Shown in pieces: positions 1 to 9,060 of a stretch of DNA of 39,569 nt (within the stretch, counting starts at the first letter, position 1; every line of letters starts with the position of its first letter). This stretch comes from Sinorhizobium sp. A49. GTDB taxonomy: Bacteria > Pseudomonadota > Alphaproteobacteria > Rhizobiales > Rhizobiaceae. The DNA is taken from assembly GCF_002002725.1 (NCBI RefSeq), contig NZ_MUNW01000094.1, forward strand, positions 1 through 39,569, given 5' to 3'. Position numbers and translations under genes: made by a program. The notes beneath the pieces were generated by a model. It was not told the DNA's origin. It saw nothing but the letters and a program-made list of their open reading frames with translations, and made no database searches.

Positions 1-238
1 CGGCCGAGCCGACCTCGGCGATCTCGCCCATGAACTCGTGGCCGACGACCATCGGCACCGGAATGGTCTTCTGGGCCCACTGGTCCCAGTTCCAGATGTG
101 CACGTCGGTGCCACAGATCGCCGACTTTTTCACCTTGATCAGCACATCGTTCGGCCCGACCTCGGGCACCGGCACGCGCTCCATCCAAAGCCCGACCTCG
201 GGCTTCGTCTTCACCAGCGCCTTCATCATGTTCGTCAT
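1..238 (-). CDS. tdh: L-threonine 3-dehydrogenase, N-terminal part (runs off window)
   Basis: Zinc- and NAD-dependent medium-chain dehydrogenase that oxidises L-threonine to 2-amino-3-ketobutyrate in the cytosol. Only the first 79 codons are in the window. The protein starts [10 protein letters not shown] and shows the catalytic-zinc region [11 protein letters not shown] followed by [12 protein letters not shown], both characteristic of Tdh. The start ATG lies 11 bases after the kbl stop, so the two genes form a kbl-tdh operon. Tdh's product is the substrate of Kbl. The 3' end is outside the window, so integrity cannot be judged. Confidence 0.93.
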   Translation of the reverse strand, partial: MTNMMKALVKTKPEVGLWMERVPVPEVGPNDVLIKVKKSAICGTDVHIWNWDQWAQKTIPVPMVVGHEFMGEIAEVGSA

Positions 239-249
239 CGACCTAATCC

Positions 250-1437
250 TCAAATCACGCCGAGGTCGCGGCCGACCTCTTCGAAGGCGGCGATCGCCCG
301 GCGCACGTCCTGTTCGCTATGGGCGGCCGACATCTGCGTGCGGATGCGCGCCTGACCCTTGGGCACCACCGGGAAGGAGAAGCCGATGACATAGACGCCC
401 TTTTGCAGCATGCGCGCCGCCATCTCCTGCGCCAGCGCCGCATCGCCGAGCATCACCGGGATGATCGGATGTCCCTCGCCGGCCAGCGTAAAGCCGAGCT
501 TCGACATCTCGGTGCGGAAAAGGCTGGCATTGGCGTAAAGCCGCGCCCGCAGCGCATCGCCGTTGTCGATCAGGTCGAACACCTTCAGCGACGCAGCCGC
601 AATCACTGGCGCCAGCGTGTTGGAGAACAGATAGGGCCGCGAGCGCTGCCGCAGCCACTCGACGACCTCGGCCTTGCCCGAGGTATAGCCGCCCGAAGCG
701 CCGCCGAGCGCCTTACCGAGCGTGCCGGTGATGATATCGATACGGCCTTCGACGCCGCAATGCTCGGCCGAGCCTCGGCCGTGTTTGCCGACGAAGCCGA
801 CCGCATGGCTGTCATCGACCATGACCATGGCGCCGTACTTCTCGGCGAGATCGCACACGCCGCCGAGATTGGCGATGATACCGTCCATCGAGAACACGCC
901 ATCGGTTGCGATCAGCTTGAAGCGGCTGCCTTCGGCCTTCTTCAGCTCTTCTTCCAGTGCCGCCATGTCGTTGTTGGCATACCGGAAGCGCTTGGCCTTG
1001 GAGAGCCGCACGCCGTCGATGATCGAGGCATGGTTCAAGGCGTCGGAGATGATCGCATCCTCTTCGCCCAGCAGCGTCTCGAACAGGCCGCCATTGGCAT
1101 CGAAGCAGGAGGAATAGAGGATCGTGTCTTCCAACCCGAGGAACGACGAGATCCGTGCCTCCAGCTGCTTGTGTTCTTCCTGGGTGCCGCAGATGAAGCG
1201 CACCGACGCCATGCCGTAGCCGTAACGATCGAGCGCCGCCTTGCCGGCTTCAGCCAACTCCGCGTTGTCGGCAAGGCCGAGATAGTTGTTGGCGCAGAAG
1301 TTCAGCACCCGCTCACCCGAGGCAACCTCGATCTCGCCCGCCTGCTTCGAGACGATCACTCGCTCCGACTTGTAGAGCCCCGACGTTTTGAGACCGTCGA
1401 GTTCCGAGCGAAGATGGGAGAGAAAAGCACTGGTCAT
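250..1437 (-). CDS. kbl: 2-amino-3-ketobutyrate CoA ligase (glycine C-acetyltransferase)
   Basis: PLP enzyme of the alpha-oxoamine synthase family. It cleaves 2-amino-3-ketobutyrate with CoA to glycine and acetyl-CoA, the second step of threonine degradation. The 395-residue protein has the usual family length. It shows the N-terminal [10 protein letters not shown] segment, the PLP-site [16 protein letters not shown] and the Schiff-base lysine in [12 protein letters not shown]. The frame stays open 58 codons further upstream, but [10 protein letters not shown] at 1437 is the family-typical start and the extra N-terminus is low-complexity and Arg-rich. It is followed by tdh after 11 bases. A 143-base gap with a hairpin separates it from the upstream dehydrogenase gene, so it may be read through from that operon or have its own promoter. 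Confidence 0.95.
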   Translation of the reverse strand: MTSAFLSHLRSELDGLKTSGLYKSERVIVSKQAGEIEVASGERVLNFCANNYLGLADNAELAEAGKAALDRYGYGMASVRFICGTQEEHKQLEARISSFLGLEDTILYSSCFDANGGLFETLLGEEDAIISDALNHASIIDGVRLSKAKRFRYANNDMAALEEELKKAEGSRFKLIATDGVFSMDGIIANLGGVCDLAEKYGAMVMVDDSHAVGFVGKHGRGSAEHCGVEGRIDIITGTLGKALGGASGGYTSGKAEVVEWLRQRSRPYLFSNTLAPVIAAASLKVFDLIDNGDALRARLYANASLFRTEMSKLGFTLAGEGHPIIPVMLGDAALAQEMAARMLQKGVYVIGFSFPVVPKGQARIRTQMSAAHSEQDVRRAIAAFEEVGRDLGVI

Positions 1438-1532
1438 AGAGGATAAGCCTCGCTGTTGCCAGCGGCGCTCGTCGCACCGCGGCAGTCTGGAATTCTGATC
1501 TGGAACGACGAAAACGCGACCGTCAGCTGTAT

Positions 1533-1563
1533 CTTCCCCGCCGACGCGCTGCCGGCGAGGAAG
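1533..1563 (-). terminator. Intercistronic stem-loop between the octopine-dehydrogenase-like gene and kbl
   Basis: Read on the minus strand, CTTCCTCGCCG and CGGCGGGGAAG form an 11-bp stem with one G-T pair around a 9-base loop. It lies 18 bases after the stop of the upstream gene. There is no T-run after it, so it may be a weak terminator or an mRNA-stabilising hairpin rather than a strong intrinsic terminator. Confidence 0.45.
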
Positions 1564-1580
1564 ACTGTGACAGGGTCTGC

Positions 1581-2663
1581 TCAGGCGGCAGCGGCATAAC
1601 CGTTGCGGCAAAGATCCTTAAGCTCGTCCAAAGACATCGCATCGAGATCAAGGGCGTTGAGAAGGTCGTTTTCCGCGGTGAAGTCGCGGCCGTACATCGC
1701 CGAGAAGATCTTGATGCCTGCCTCGTGCAGTTCGGCCGGATGGCCGGCAAGACGGCCGATCTTGGCGGTCATCACCAGGCCGAAGGGCACATCTTCCGTC
1801 ACATAACGGCTGTCGGCCGTGGTCGGACCGCTGCCGCCATTGCCGGCTTCGTGCATCTCCTGGTTCATCTGCGAGATGGAACTCATCGGCACATGGAATG
1901 AGAGATGGAAATGCTGGAAGATGTTGCGCACTTCAAGGCCGAGCGTGCTCGCAATGGCGATCCGCTCCTGGTCGAGATCCTCGAGCAGACGGCCGACATT
2001 CGGTGTGACGTTCTGGCCTTGGCTCCAGCTTTCGCCGCGCTCCATGCGGGTCATGTTGCCGAGCGCAATGCCCATATGGTTCTGCGGATTGAGGTTGGAG
2101 AGCGCAATCGCCATCAGGCTGCCGCGGTCGAGGAAACGATCGCCGAACAGATCCTTGCAGACCGCAAGCCCCCGGGCGCTTTCGGACGCCGGCACAGTCG
2201 CGAGGTCGACCTGCTTGCGGATCGTGTTTACATTGACCGAGGTCGGGCTCAACTGCCGGCCTGAAACCGCCGTGGTTCCCCAGGCGACGATCGGCACGGT
2301 GACGCCGCGCGCCGCCAGCAAACGGGACAGATAGAGCGCGCCGAACGAGGCATGCGAGCTGAAGATGACTATCTGCTGCGGCGTGATGTAAGGCGCGATG
2401 GCGTCGAGCACGGTCTTGTGGCCATAGGCCGGCAGCGCGATGACCAGCGCCTCGGCACCGGCAACGAGATCTTCGGCGCTTGTTGCAACCGCCGGATGGA
2501 ACGTGCCCTTGATTGCGCCTTCGGCAGCCAGCGCCTCGCCGCTCGCCAAGGCGCGTGTCCGCTCACCTGACGGCGACCACAGGGTCACCTGATGGCCCTG
2601 CTGCTCAACCAGCACTGCCGTTCCAAAAGCGATCGATCCCGCTCCAACAATTCCTACCCGCAT
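1581..2663 (-). CDS. NAD/NADP octopine/nopaline dehydrogenase family protein
   Basis: Predicted cytosolic oxidoreductase of 360 residues in the opine (octopine/nopaline/lysopine) dehydrogenase family. Enzymes of this family reversibly link or split a keto acid and an amino acid with NAD(P)H. The N-terminal Rossmann motif is [11 protein letters not shown]. The C-terminal half contains [12 protein letters not shown] and HEAGNGG, typical of the all-helical opine dehydrogenase domain. MRVGIVGAG at 2663 is chosen as start because AGAGGA sits six bases upstream; the ATG two codons earlier directly abuts that sequence. It is the last gene of the ABC/monooxygenase operon. I infer a role in breaking down the imported substrate; the actual substrate cannot be read from sequence. 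Confidence 0.85.
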   Translation of the reverse strand: MRVGIVGAGSIAFGTAVLVEQQGHQVTLWSPSGERTRALASGEALAAEGAIKGTFHPAVATSAEDLVAGAEALVIALPAYGHKTVLDAIAPYITPQQIVIFSSHASFGALYLSRLLAARGVTVPIVAWGTTAVSGRQLSPTSVNVNTIRKQVDLATVPASESARGLAVCKDLFGDRFLDRGSLMAIALSNLNPQNHMGIALGNMTRMERGESWSQGQNVTPNVGRLLEDLDQERIAIASTLGLEVRNIFQHFHLSFHVPMSSISQMNQEMHEAGNGGSGPTTADSRYVTEDVPFGLVMTAKIGRLAGHPAELHEAGIKIFSAMYGRDFTAENDLLNALDLDAMSLDELKDLCRNGYAAAA

Positions 2664-2710
2664 AATCATTCCTCTTCTCATCAATTATAGCTCGGCCGGC
2701 TGGCCGATCG

Positions 2711-3367
2711 TTATTTCGGACGTATCGCCGTTCGCGGTGTATTCGGGCCGACATCGCCTGATGCAACCACCAGGAACGCCCCGGCCCCTTCTGGACCGAC
2801 GCTTGTCAGCGAATGGGGCACATCGGCGGCGTAGCGCGCCGTTTCCCCGGCGCGCACGATCATCGTGTTGCCCGCACTGCGCACGACGATCTCGCCCTTG
2901 GTGCAGTGCAGATGCTCGATCGTACCCGTCCCATGCGGGTCGCTGATCAGCTTGCCGTCGACCTCAAAACTCAGGAGGTACCACTCGATCAGCGACACCA
3001 TGGTGGCCGGCGACAGGATCTGCAGCGTGCAGCTGCCGTCGGCGCTGCGGATGGTCGGCGTCAGATTTCCCGGCTGGAGATCGATGATCGAACCGCCACG
3101 TTCTTCGCTGGCGCCGCTGACCAGACTGTTGAGGTCGATCTTCAGCGCCCGCGTCAGGTGCCAGAGCGTGCCATAGGTCGGGTTGGCGTTGCCACGTTCT
3201 ATTTCCGACAGCATCGAGCGCGACACGCCAGACATGGCGGCCAGTTCGGCAAGTGTCAGGTTCAACTCTTTTCGGTATGCCTGCAAGCGTGGCCCGATTT
3301 CGGGCGGATTGACCAAATTCATGGCTTGTCCCTCTTTGCCGATCGCGTGGGGATCCCCTGTTGTCAT
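2711..3367 (-). CDS. XRE-family regulator with C-terminal cupin domain
   Basis: Transcription factor of 218 residues. It has an N-terminal helix-turn-helix (about residues 24-80, LTLAELAAMSGVSRSMLSEI) and a C-terminal cupin (about 110-205, including HLHCTKGEIVV and YAADVPHSL). Such HTH-cupin proteins usually sense a small ligand and control the neighbouring catabolic genes. ATG 3367 overlaps the stop of the preceding peroxidase-like gene in an ATGA, suggesting translational coupling. A second start at 3322 (MNLVNPPEIG) has a better ribosome site, AGAGGGACA. Placement inside the operon implies feedback control. A candidate operator lies upstream of the first gene at 10321-10335. Confidence 0.88.
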   Translation of the reverse strand: MTTGDPHAIGKEGQAMNLVNPPEIGPRLQAYRKELNLTLAELAAMSGVSRSMLSEIERGNANPTYGTLWHLTRALKIDLNSLVSGASEERGGSIIDLQPGNLTPTIRSADGSCTLQILSPATMVSLIEWYLLSFEVDGKLISDPHGTGTIEHLHCTKGEIVVRSAGNTMIVRAGETARYAADVPHSLTSVGPEGAGAFLVVASGDVGPNTPRTAIRPK

Positions 3368-3939
3368 TCCCTGATCGGTTCACCGAGCGTATGCATGAGC
3401 CGATTGGCCCAGCCGAACAGAGACGTGGACAGGATGAGATCGAGGATTTCCTCCTTATTCAAACCGACCTCGACGAGGGCCGCCATATCGGCGGCATTTG
3501 CTTCGGGCGGGCATTTAGAAAGCTTGACTGCGAAATTCAGGATCGCCTTCAGCCGCGGCTCGATCTCGGCCTCGGTACCGTCGACAAAAATGGCCGCGAT
3601 CACATCGGTGCTCTTGGTCAGCTGGTTGTAGCGGCTGGCATGAACGGCGGCGCAGTAGATGCAGCGATTGACGATCGAGGCGCCAACGGCGCCGATCTCG
3701 CGCTCGGCGCGTGAGAGGCCGCCGCTATTATACATCACCCCGTTGAACAGCGGGCTTCTGTGCGTCAGCGTTTCGACATCATGCGCCAGAACCAGCACAT
3801 AGTCCGAGACCTTGGTGTTGGATGGCGTGACCTTGAGGGCTTCGAGCTGCTTGGCGGTCGCATCCGCCAGGTTGAGCGGCGTTACATAGGGCTTCCAGAC
3901 CGGGATTTCGGTGGTGAAGTCGTGAACGATCTCGCTCAT
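3364..3939 (-). CDS. Alkylhydroperoxidase/CMD-domain protein (Avi_7169-type)
   Basis: AhpD-fold protein of 191 residues, cytosolic. The redox motif CIYCAAVHA (Cys93, Cys96, His100), with the nearby acidic LSRAEREIGA, matches the AhpD/carboxymuconolactone-decarboxylase proton-relay and CxxC site. It pairs with the adjacent CMD-domain gene; together they match a two-gene peroxidase-related arrangement I recognise from Agrobacterium vitis. Its start overlaps the previous gene in ATGA, and its stop overlaps the XRE-cupin start in the same way. Beside a flavin monooxygenase it may remove peroxide or process an oxidised intermediate; this is inference. Confidence 0.85.
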   Translation of the reverse strand: MSEIVHDFTTEIPVWKPYVTPLNLADATAKQLEALKVTPSNTKVSDYVLVLAHDVETLTHRSPLFNGVMYNSGGLSRAEREIGAVGASIVNRCIYCAAVHASRYNQLTKSTDVIAAIFVDGTEAEIEPRLKAILNFAVKLSKCPPEANAADMAALVEVGLNKEEILDLILSTSLFGWANRLMHTLGEPIRE

Positions 3940-4436
3940 GCCAGCCCCCGCATCAACTCAAGGCCGACAGCAACCCTGATCTGGTAGCTGACGAAGGCGA
4001 CGAGCTCCGAGAGCCGCACCACGTCGTCGTCGGCAAGGCCCGCTTCCTGAAGCAGTTCGATGTCACGCCGGGTTGCCTGCTTGGGCGCATGCGCCACCAG
4101 GTCGACGTGGCGGATCAGCGCCCTGGCGCGGACGTCGAGACCGCCGTCGAACCAGATATCCGCCATCCGGGCAGCCGCATCGGGCGCACCGGTCTTTTCC
4201 AACAGAGCCTCGAAATGATCCTCGAACGCCTTGTTGTCGTTGATCTTTGCCATGCGCCAGGCAAGGGCCGCGCGCTCGGCATGCGACAGGCCGCCGGGAT
4301 TTTCCGGCGCCAGTGCACTGTCATGCGTCTTCTGCGTCAGCGCCATGATGTCGGCGCGCCCTGACACGACGCCGGCGATCGCGCTACCGGGCTCGATGCC
4401 GACGATCGCGGCAATCACGTCCTTGTTCTCAGCCAT
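3936..4436 (-). CDS. CMD-domain protein (Avi_7170-type)
   Basis: Protein of 166 residues with an AhpD-like helical fold but without the CxxC redox motif of its partner. Visible family features are GGLSHAERAALAWRMAKI and the C-terminal LSELVAFVSYQIRVAVGLELM. It always occurs next to the CxxC-containing partner in this gene arrangement, so it may be the non-redox subunit of a heteromeric complex (inference). It lies nine bases after the flavin monooxygenase stop and overlaps the partner by four bases, so the three are one transcript. Confidence 0.8.
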   Translation of the reverse strand: MAENKDVIAAIVGIEPGSAIAGVVSGRADIMALTQKTHDSALAPENPGGLSHAERAALAWRMAKINDNKAFEDHFEALLEKTGAPDAAARMADIWFDGGLDVRARALIRHVDLVAHAPKQATRRDIELLQEAGLADDDVVRLSELVAFVSYQIRVAVGLELMRGLA

Positions 4437-4445
4437 GTCGTCCTC

Positions 4446-5939
4446 CTATGCCTGCTTGCGGCTGTCGACCGGCACGCTGTCCGGCAAGGGTGATGCCGTC
4501 CACTCGTCGCCACGCAGTTCGGGCGTGTCGTAGTCGAGCAACCGCTGCCAATACTGGTCGAAATTCTCGGTGTAGAGCTTGGCGGCAATCTCGCGTACCA
4601 GCCACGAGGCCCCCTCGCTGATACCCGGAATGTCACCGCTCACCTTGCCGAGGCTCGCGGCAGCGCCGGAATTGAAGCTGTGGATGTTGGCGAGCCACGG
4701 CGCCGTTCCCGGTTCGCGCTCCAGGAAGCTGAAGTCGTCGGCGAGATAGGGAAACCGGCCGAGCTGGTCGTTCTCCTGGCCCACGGGCGGTGTAAAGCGG
4801 TCTTGCCACAAGAGGATCTTGTCGGCGTAACCGTCGAGCTCCTTGCGCGCCAGGGGATCGACACCAAAGCCGGTGCCCAGAATGAGGAAGTCCGCCCGCA
4901 CCGGCTTTCCCTGCGACGTCTCGATGACGATCTCGTCGCCGTCGAGCACGATGCTTTCGACGCCTGCGTCAAAATGGAAATAGGCGTTCGGATGACGGCT
5001 GACACGCATCGTCGAACCGCGCGGCGCCGGCGTCTGGGTGCGCAGCGAATAGTTCATGATCTGCCAGCGCCTGCCATCACCCAGCTCCGGGAAGGCGGCG
5101 GTGAAGCCGAAGGAGCCGATGCCCATCAACTTGTTGATGCATGGCATTTCCTTGCGCCGGATCAGATGGCGGACTTCGGCGGCGCCCGCCTCCAGTGCCT
5201 CGGCGGCATTGTCCACGGCCGAAGCCCCGACGCCGACGACCACGACCCGCTTGTCCCTGAGGGCCGCAAAATCGATCTCGTGAGAGGAATGCGCCCAGTA
5301 TTTCTGAGGCAGAGCACCGACGAAATCGGGAATGCTTGGATGCCCCATGCCGTCGCGGCCGGTCGCCATCACCACCTTGCGGGCAAGAACCGAAGCTTGC
5401 CGGGCGCCCTCACCTGTCAGTTCCAACCGCATGAGAGCGCCTTCGGGCCGGATCGCCTTGACTTCGACGCCGTTTTCGACCGGCAGGTCGAGCACCTTGC
5501 GATACCAGCGCAGGTAGTCCATCCACATCGGGCGCGGGATCTTGTCGAGTGCTGCCCAAGCGTCCTCCCCATGCTGGGCGACATACCAGGCACGGAAAGT
5601 GAGCGACGCCATGCCATAGGCCGGGCCGGTCAGTTGCTTCGGCGACCGCAAGGTTTCCATGCGCGCATAGGTCAGCCACGGCCCTTCGAAGCCCTCATCG
5701 CTGCGATCGAAGATGCGGATGTTCTGAATGCCGCCGCCGATCAGCGCGAAGCTGGCGACGAGTCCGCACATGCCGCCGCCGATAACGACGACGTCGTGGA
5801 CCGGCTCGTCAGCGGCCGTGGGCACGACCCAGTTTGCCGGCGGGTAGCAAAGGCACGCCAGATCGTCGCGTACACGCTGCTCCAGCTCCCGCAGGCTCAT
5901 CGCGGCCGATGGGATCGGTGTCGCTACGTTATAGGCCAT
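4446..5939 (-). CDS. FAD/NAD(P)-binding flavin monooxygenase
   Basis: Predicted NAD(P)H- and FAD-dependent oxygenase of 497 residues. The first Rossmann motif VVIGGGMCGL (residues 51-60) binds FAD. The second, VVVVGVGASAVDNAAEA, binds NAD(P)H. Between them KYWAHSSHEIDF resembles the linker fingerprint of flavin-containing or Baeyer-Villiger-type monooxygenases, and FLILGTGFGVD is the distal ATG-like motif. It sits between the ABC transporter and the CMD pair, so it likely carries out the first oxidation of the imported compound. The substrate is unknown. Confidence 0.85.
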   Translation of the reverse strand: MAYNVATPIPSAAMSLRELEQRVRDDLACLCYPPANWVVPTAADEPVHDVVVIGGGMCGLVASFALIGGGIQNIRIFDRSDEGFEGPWLTYARMETLRSPKQLTGPAYGMASLTFRAWYVAQHGEDAWAALDKIPRPMWMDYLRWYRKVLDLPVENGVEVKAIRPEGALMRLELTGEGARQASVLARKVVMATGRDGMGHPSIPDFVGALPQKYWAHSSHEIDFAALRDKRVVVVGVGASAVDNAAEALEAGAAEVRHLIRRKEMPCINKLMGIGSFGFTAAFPELGDGRRWQIMNYSLRTQTPAPRGSTMRVSRHPNAYFHFDAGVESIVLDGDEIVIETSQGKPVRADFLILGTGFGVDPLARKELDGYADKILLWQDRFTPPVGQENDQLGRFPYLADDFSFLEREPGTAPWLANIHSFNSGAAASLGKVSGDIPGISEGASWLVREIAAKLYTENFDQYWQRLLDYDTPELRGDEWTASPLPDSVPVDSRKQA

Positions 5940-6000
5940 GGTTCACCTCCGTCGGTCGATGGAACTCCTTGGTCCGCACCGGCCGCCTCGTCTGCTGGAC

Positions 6001-6023
6001 ACCCGCACCGATCCGATGCGGGT
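6001..6023. other. Hairpin between the ABC ATPase gene and the monooxygenase gene
   Basis: ACCCGCA and TGCGGGT form a perfect 7-bp stem around a 9-base loop in the 95-base spacer. No T-run follows on the minus strand, the direction of transcription, so it is probably a processing or stability hairpin rather than a terminator. Confidence 0.35.
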
Positions 6024-6034
6024 CGTTGTTTCTT

Positions 6035-7120
6035 TTAGTTGTGCGCGTGCCGGTCAGGGATCACCGTCGCAGTTTCCGGATTCCAGCCGACCCAGATGTC
6101 CTCGCCGTTAAGTTGCGCGACATCGCTTGGATGCACAAGTGTGTTGAGCAAGGTGCCGGCGCCGACTTCAACCATCAGCGACGTATGATTGCCCTTGAAC
6201 ACCCGTTGGCGGATCTTGCCCTTGATGCGGTTTCCGCTCGTCGGCTCGGCCGCCGAACAATGGATCGCCTCCGGACGCAGGACGACGTAGAGATACTCGC
6301 CAACCCTCGGCGAGAGCCCGCCAGGGTTTGCCGTTATGGTGATGCCGTTCCAACTAAGCGCCGCGACATCGCCTTCGGTACCGACGACCGTGCTGCGCAG
6401 GAGGTTGGTCTCGCCGATGAAGTTGGCCACGAACACCGAACCCGGACGTCCGTAAAGCGTATGGGGGTCGCCCATCTGCTCGATCCGACCCTTGTTCATG
6501 ACGACGATCGTGTCCGACATCGTCAACGCTTCTTCCTGGTCGTGAGTGACGAACATGAAGGTCTTGCCGGTCTTTTCCTGAATGGCCTTGAGTTCGATCT
6601 GCATCTGTTGGCGCAGCTTGGCGTCGAGGGCAGACAATGGCTCGTCGAGCAGCAGCACATCCGGATCCGGCGCAAGCGCACGCATCAAGGCGACGCGCTG
6701 GCGCTGCCCGCCGGACAGCTCGGCCGGCAGGCGGCTGGCATAGTCCTGGAGCTGGACCAGCTCCAGCAGTTCCGACACCCGGCGATGAATAGCCTGGTTG
6801 TCGAGGCCCTTCAGCTCTAGGCCGAAGGCGATGTTCTTGGCAACGCTCATATGCGGGAACAGGGCGTAGTCCTGGAACACGATGTTGACGTTGCGCTTGT
6901 TCGGCGGAACTTTCGTGACATCCTTGCCGCTCAGGAGAATGCGGCCCGACGTCGGCGTCTCGAAGCCGCCGAGCATGCGCAGCGACGTCGACTTCCCACA
7001 TCCGGAAGGGCCGAGCAGCGTGACGAACTTGCCGCCCTCGATGCTGAGGTTCAGATTGTCCACGGCGACGTGCTTGCCGTAACTCTTGTTGACGTTGTCG
7101 AATTGGACGACGGGTTCCAT
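6035..7120 (-). CDS. ABC transporter ATP-binding protein (PotA-like)
   Basis: ATPase subunit of 361 residues for a polyamine/opine-type importer, acting at the inner face of the membrane. Walker A GPSGCGKST is at residues 37-45, followed by Q-loop FQDYALFPHM, signature LSGGQRQRVALMRA, Walker B VLLLDEPLSALD and the switch His in FVTHDQ. The last third is a TOBE regulatory domain, as in PotA and other CUT1/polyamine ATPases. Its ATG overlaps the preceding permease stop by one base (TGATG), so translation is coupled. A complete, apparently functional subunit. Confidence 0.92.
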   Translation of the reverse strand: MEPVVQFDNVNKSYGKHVAVDNLNLSIEGGKFVTLLGPSGCGKSTSLRMLGGFETPTSGRILLSGKDVTKVPPNKRNVNIVFQDYALFPHMSVAKNIAFGLELKGLDNQAIHRRVSELLELVQLQDYASRLPAELSGGQRQRVALMRALAPDPDVLLLDEPLSALDAKLRQQMQIELKAIQEKTGKTFMFVTHDQEEALTMSDTIVVMNKGRIEQMGDPHTLYGRPGSVFVANFIGETNLLRSTVVGTEGDVAALSWNGITITANPGGLSPRVGEYLYVVLRPEAIHCSAAEPTSGNRIKGKIRQRVFKGNHTSLMVEVGAGTLLNTLVHPSDVAQLNGEDIWVGWNPETATVIPDRHAHN

Positions 7121-7914
7121 CAGCGGGTCCTCGCGCGGCGGGTGAGAAATTCGGCGTACAGTCCGACGGCGGCCGTAACCACGAGGACGAGTGTCGCCAT
7201 TGCGTTGATTTCAGGAGACATGCCGCCCTGCACCTTGGCGAAAATCAGCATGGGCAGGGTCGGGCGATATCCGCCCAGGAAGAAGGTGCGAACGAAGTCG
7301 TCGATCGACAGCAGCACGCAGAAGATCATGCCGCCCAGCAGCGCCGGCCCAAGATAGGGCAGCGTCACGCGGAAGAAGGCAACGACGCTGTCGGCACCAA
7401 GATCGCGGGCCGCATCGACGAGGTTGCCGGGCATCGAGCGCAGGCGGGTGAGCGCCATGACGACTACGAAGGGCACGGCGTGCACGGTGTGGCCGAGGAT
7501 GATGGCAGCCGTTCCTGTCGGCATGTCGATGGTGGAGATGAAGATGCGCAACGAGATCGCCGAAATCATGCCCGGCACGACCGCCGGCAGGCAGGCGAGC
7601 GCAAAGATAATAACCTGGCCGCGGATACCCTCGGCGACGATCAGCATGGCGATCCAGACGCCGAGGGTCGTCGCCGCAAGCGTCGTTGCCGCGGCAATCA
7701 TGATCGAATAGAGGCAGGCTTCCAGGAACTGCTTGTCCTGCATCACCTTGACGTACCAGTCGAATGTCCACTCCCCGATCGGGAAGGCGACGAAGTTCGC
7801 GTCCTTGAAGCTCATGGCCATCATCAGCGTGAGCGGCAGGAGCAGATAGAGGATGAAAGCCCAGTAGAACGCGGTCAGTGATGCGCGCGGGGCATCGGAT
7901 AACAGGGTGCGCAT
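7120..7914 (-). CDS. ABC transporter permease (PotC-like)
   Basis: Inner-membrane permease of 264 residues with about six hydrophobic segments. The start is placed at MRTLLSDAP because a near-perfect AGGAGGA lies upstream and the ATG overlaps the previous permease stop in TAATG; the open frame further upstream lacks permease character. The cytoplasmic coupling (EAA-like) loop is LVDAARDLGADSVVAFFRVTLP, as in spermidine/putrescine PotC-type proteins. It forms the heterodimeric channel with the adjacent permease. Confidence 0.9.
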   Translation of the reverse strand: MRTLLSDAPRASLTAFYWAFILYLLLPLTLMMAMSFKDANFVAFPIGEWTFDWYVKVMQDKQFLEACLYSIMIAAATTLAATTLGVWIAMLIVAEGIRGQVIIFALACLPAVVPGMISAISLRIFISTIDMPTGTAAIILGHTVHAVPFVVVMALTRLRSMPGNLVDAARDLGADSVVAFFRVTLPYLGPALLGGMIFCVLLSIDDFVRTFFLGGYRPTLPMLIFAKVQGGMSPEINAMATLVLVVTAAVGLYAEFLTRRARTR

Positions 7915-8900
7915 TAGATTGTCCTCCTTTTGCGCCCGCCGACCAGCCGCATGAAGATGGCGGCGGCGGTAAGAGCGGTCACCAGCATGATCAGCGCGAA
8001 GGCTGCACCAACGGGCCATTTGTCACTAGCGCCATGGAAGAAGCCGCTGATCGTTTCGGGGAACAGCACGGTGTTAGGACCGCCGAGCAGCATGGGGGTC
8101 GCAAAGACGCCGATGCATGTGAGGAAGACCAGGCAGCAGCCCGATACGATACCGTCACGCGAGAGCGGCAGGATGATCCGGCGGAAGCGCGTGAACGGGC
8201 CGGCTCCAAGATCGGCCGCGGCGTCGAGCAACGGCGACGGTATCTTTTCGATCGCCGAATAGAGCGGCAAGAGCATGTAGAGGCAGATCAGGTAGACAAG
8301 ACCGAAGCCGAGCGAGAACGAGGTGTAGAGCATCGGGATCGGGCGGTCGATGAAGCCGATTTCGCGCAGGAGCACGTTCACGGCACCGCGGTTGGCAAGC
8401 AGCATGATCACCGAGAACGTGCGGATCAGCTCGCCCGCCCAGAACGGCACCAGCAGCAGCAACAGCGCTTTCGAGCGCCCCTCGGGCCTGACGACCTTGG
8501 CGACGTAGTAGGCAACGGGATAGACAACGACCAAGGTCGCGGCCGTCGCAGCCGTCGCGAAGATGAAGCTCTTGATCAGGGGCGTGAAGTAGATCGATTC
8601 TCGGAAAAAGATGGCGTAATTGTCGAGGGTGAATCGAGACTCCACGCCCGGCTGCACCGGGTAGTGGGACAGAAGGCTGATCTTCAACATCTGATAGATC
8701 GGCCCGACATGCAGCATGATCAGCCAGATCATCGGCACACCGGCCAGAAGCAAGATGCGGCCGATTCGTGATTCAACCGCCGCTCCCAGCGTGTGCCGGT
8801 AGAGCGCGGAGTTGACCACCTTGGCGACCCCCGTCGAATACTTCGGCACGGGCGCATCGCGTACCGTGCCGTATGCGGCTGTCGTGTTGCTACTCACCAT
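7914..8900 (-). CDS. ABC transporter permease (PotB-like)
   Basis: Inner-membrane permease of 328 residues, partner of the downstream permease. After a polar N-terminus of about 45 residues come six hydrophobic segments. The EAA-like coupling loop is LLDAAADLGAGPFTRFRRIILP. MVSSNTTAAYG at 8900 is preferred over the frame extension to 8939, whose first residues look random. It is separated from the binding-protein gene by a 160-base spacer with a long hairpin, which should reduce its expression relative to the binding protein. Confidence 0.9.
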   Translation of the reverse strand: MVSSNTTAAYGTVRDAPVPKYSTGVAKVVNSALYRHTLGAAVESRIGRILLLAGVPMIWLIMLHVGPIYQMLKISLLSHYPVQPGVESRFTLDNYAIFFRESIYFTPLIKSFIFATAATAATLVVVYPVAYYVAKVVRPEGRSKALLLLLVPFWAGELIRTFSVIMLLANRGAVNVLLREIGFIDRPIPMLYTSFSLGFGLVYLICLYMLLPLYSAIEKIPSPLLDAAADLGAGPFTRFRRIILPLSRDGIVSGCCLVFLTCIGVFATPMLLGGPNTVLFPETISGFFHGASDKWPVGAAFALIMLVTALTAAAIFMRLVGGRKRRTI

Positions 8901-8990
8901 TAAACGATCTCGGTTGGCGCAGCCCGACCGGTCCCGCACGGCGTTGCCGGCAGTCCGTCATTGCGCTTGGTTGGCTGGAAAAGGCTCCGA

Positions 8991-9042
8991 GGCCTGGTCC
9001 CGTCCCGGCGCTTGCCGAAGCGCTCCGGGACGGGACCAGGCT
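8991..9042 (-). terminator. Long intercistronic hairpin downstream of the binding-protein gene
   Basis: CCTGGTCCCGTCCCGG (8993-9008) is perfectly complementary to CCGGGACGGGACCAGG (9025-9040). The stem extends by two further pairs outward, and inward by CGCTT/AAGCG after a two-base bulge, closing on a GCCG loop. With no T-run it fits a 3'-protecting or attenuating hairpin of the kind found after binding-protein genes in ABC operons. Confidence 0.75.
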
Positions 9043-9060
9043 ATGCGAAGCGTCGCCAGA

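Noticed and set aside
319-1446. 375-codon open frame on the plus strand opposite kbl
   Set aside because: Antisense shadow of kbl in high-GC DNA; composition rich in Arg, His and Asp with no family features.
4680-6038. 452-codon plus-strand frame opposite the flavin monooxygenase
   Set aside because: Shadow frame; the minus-strand protein has clear FAD and NAD(P) motifs.
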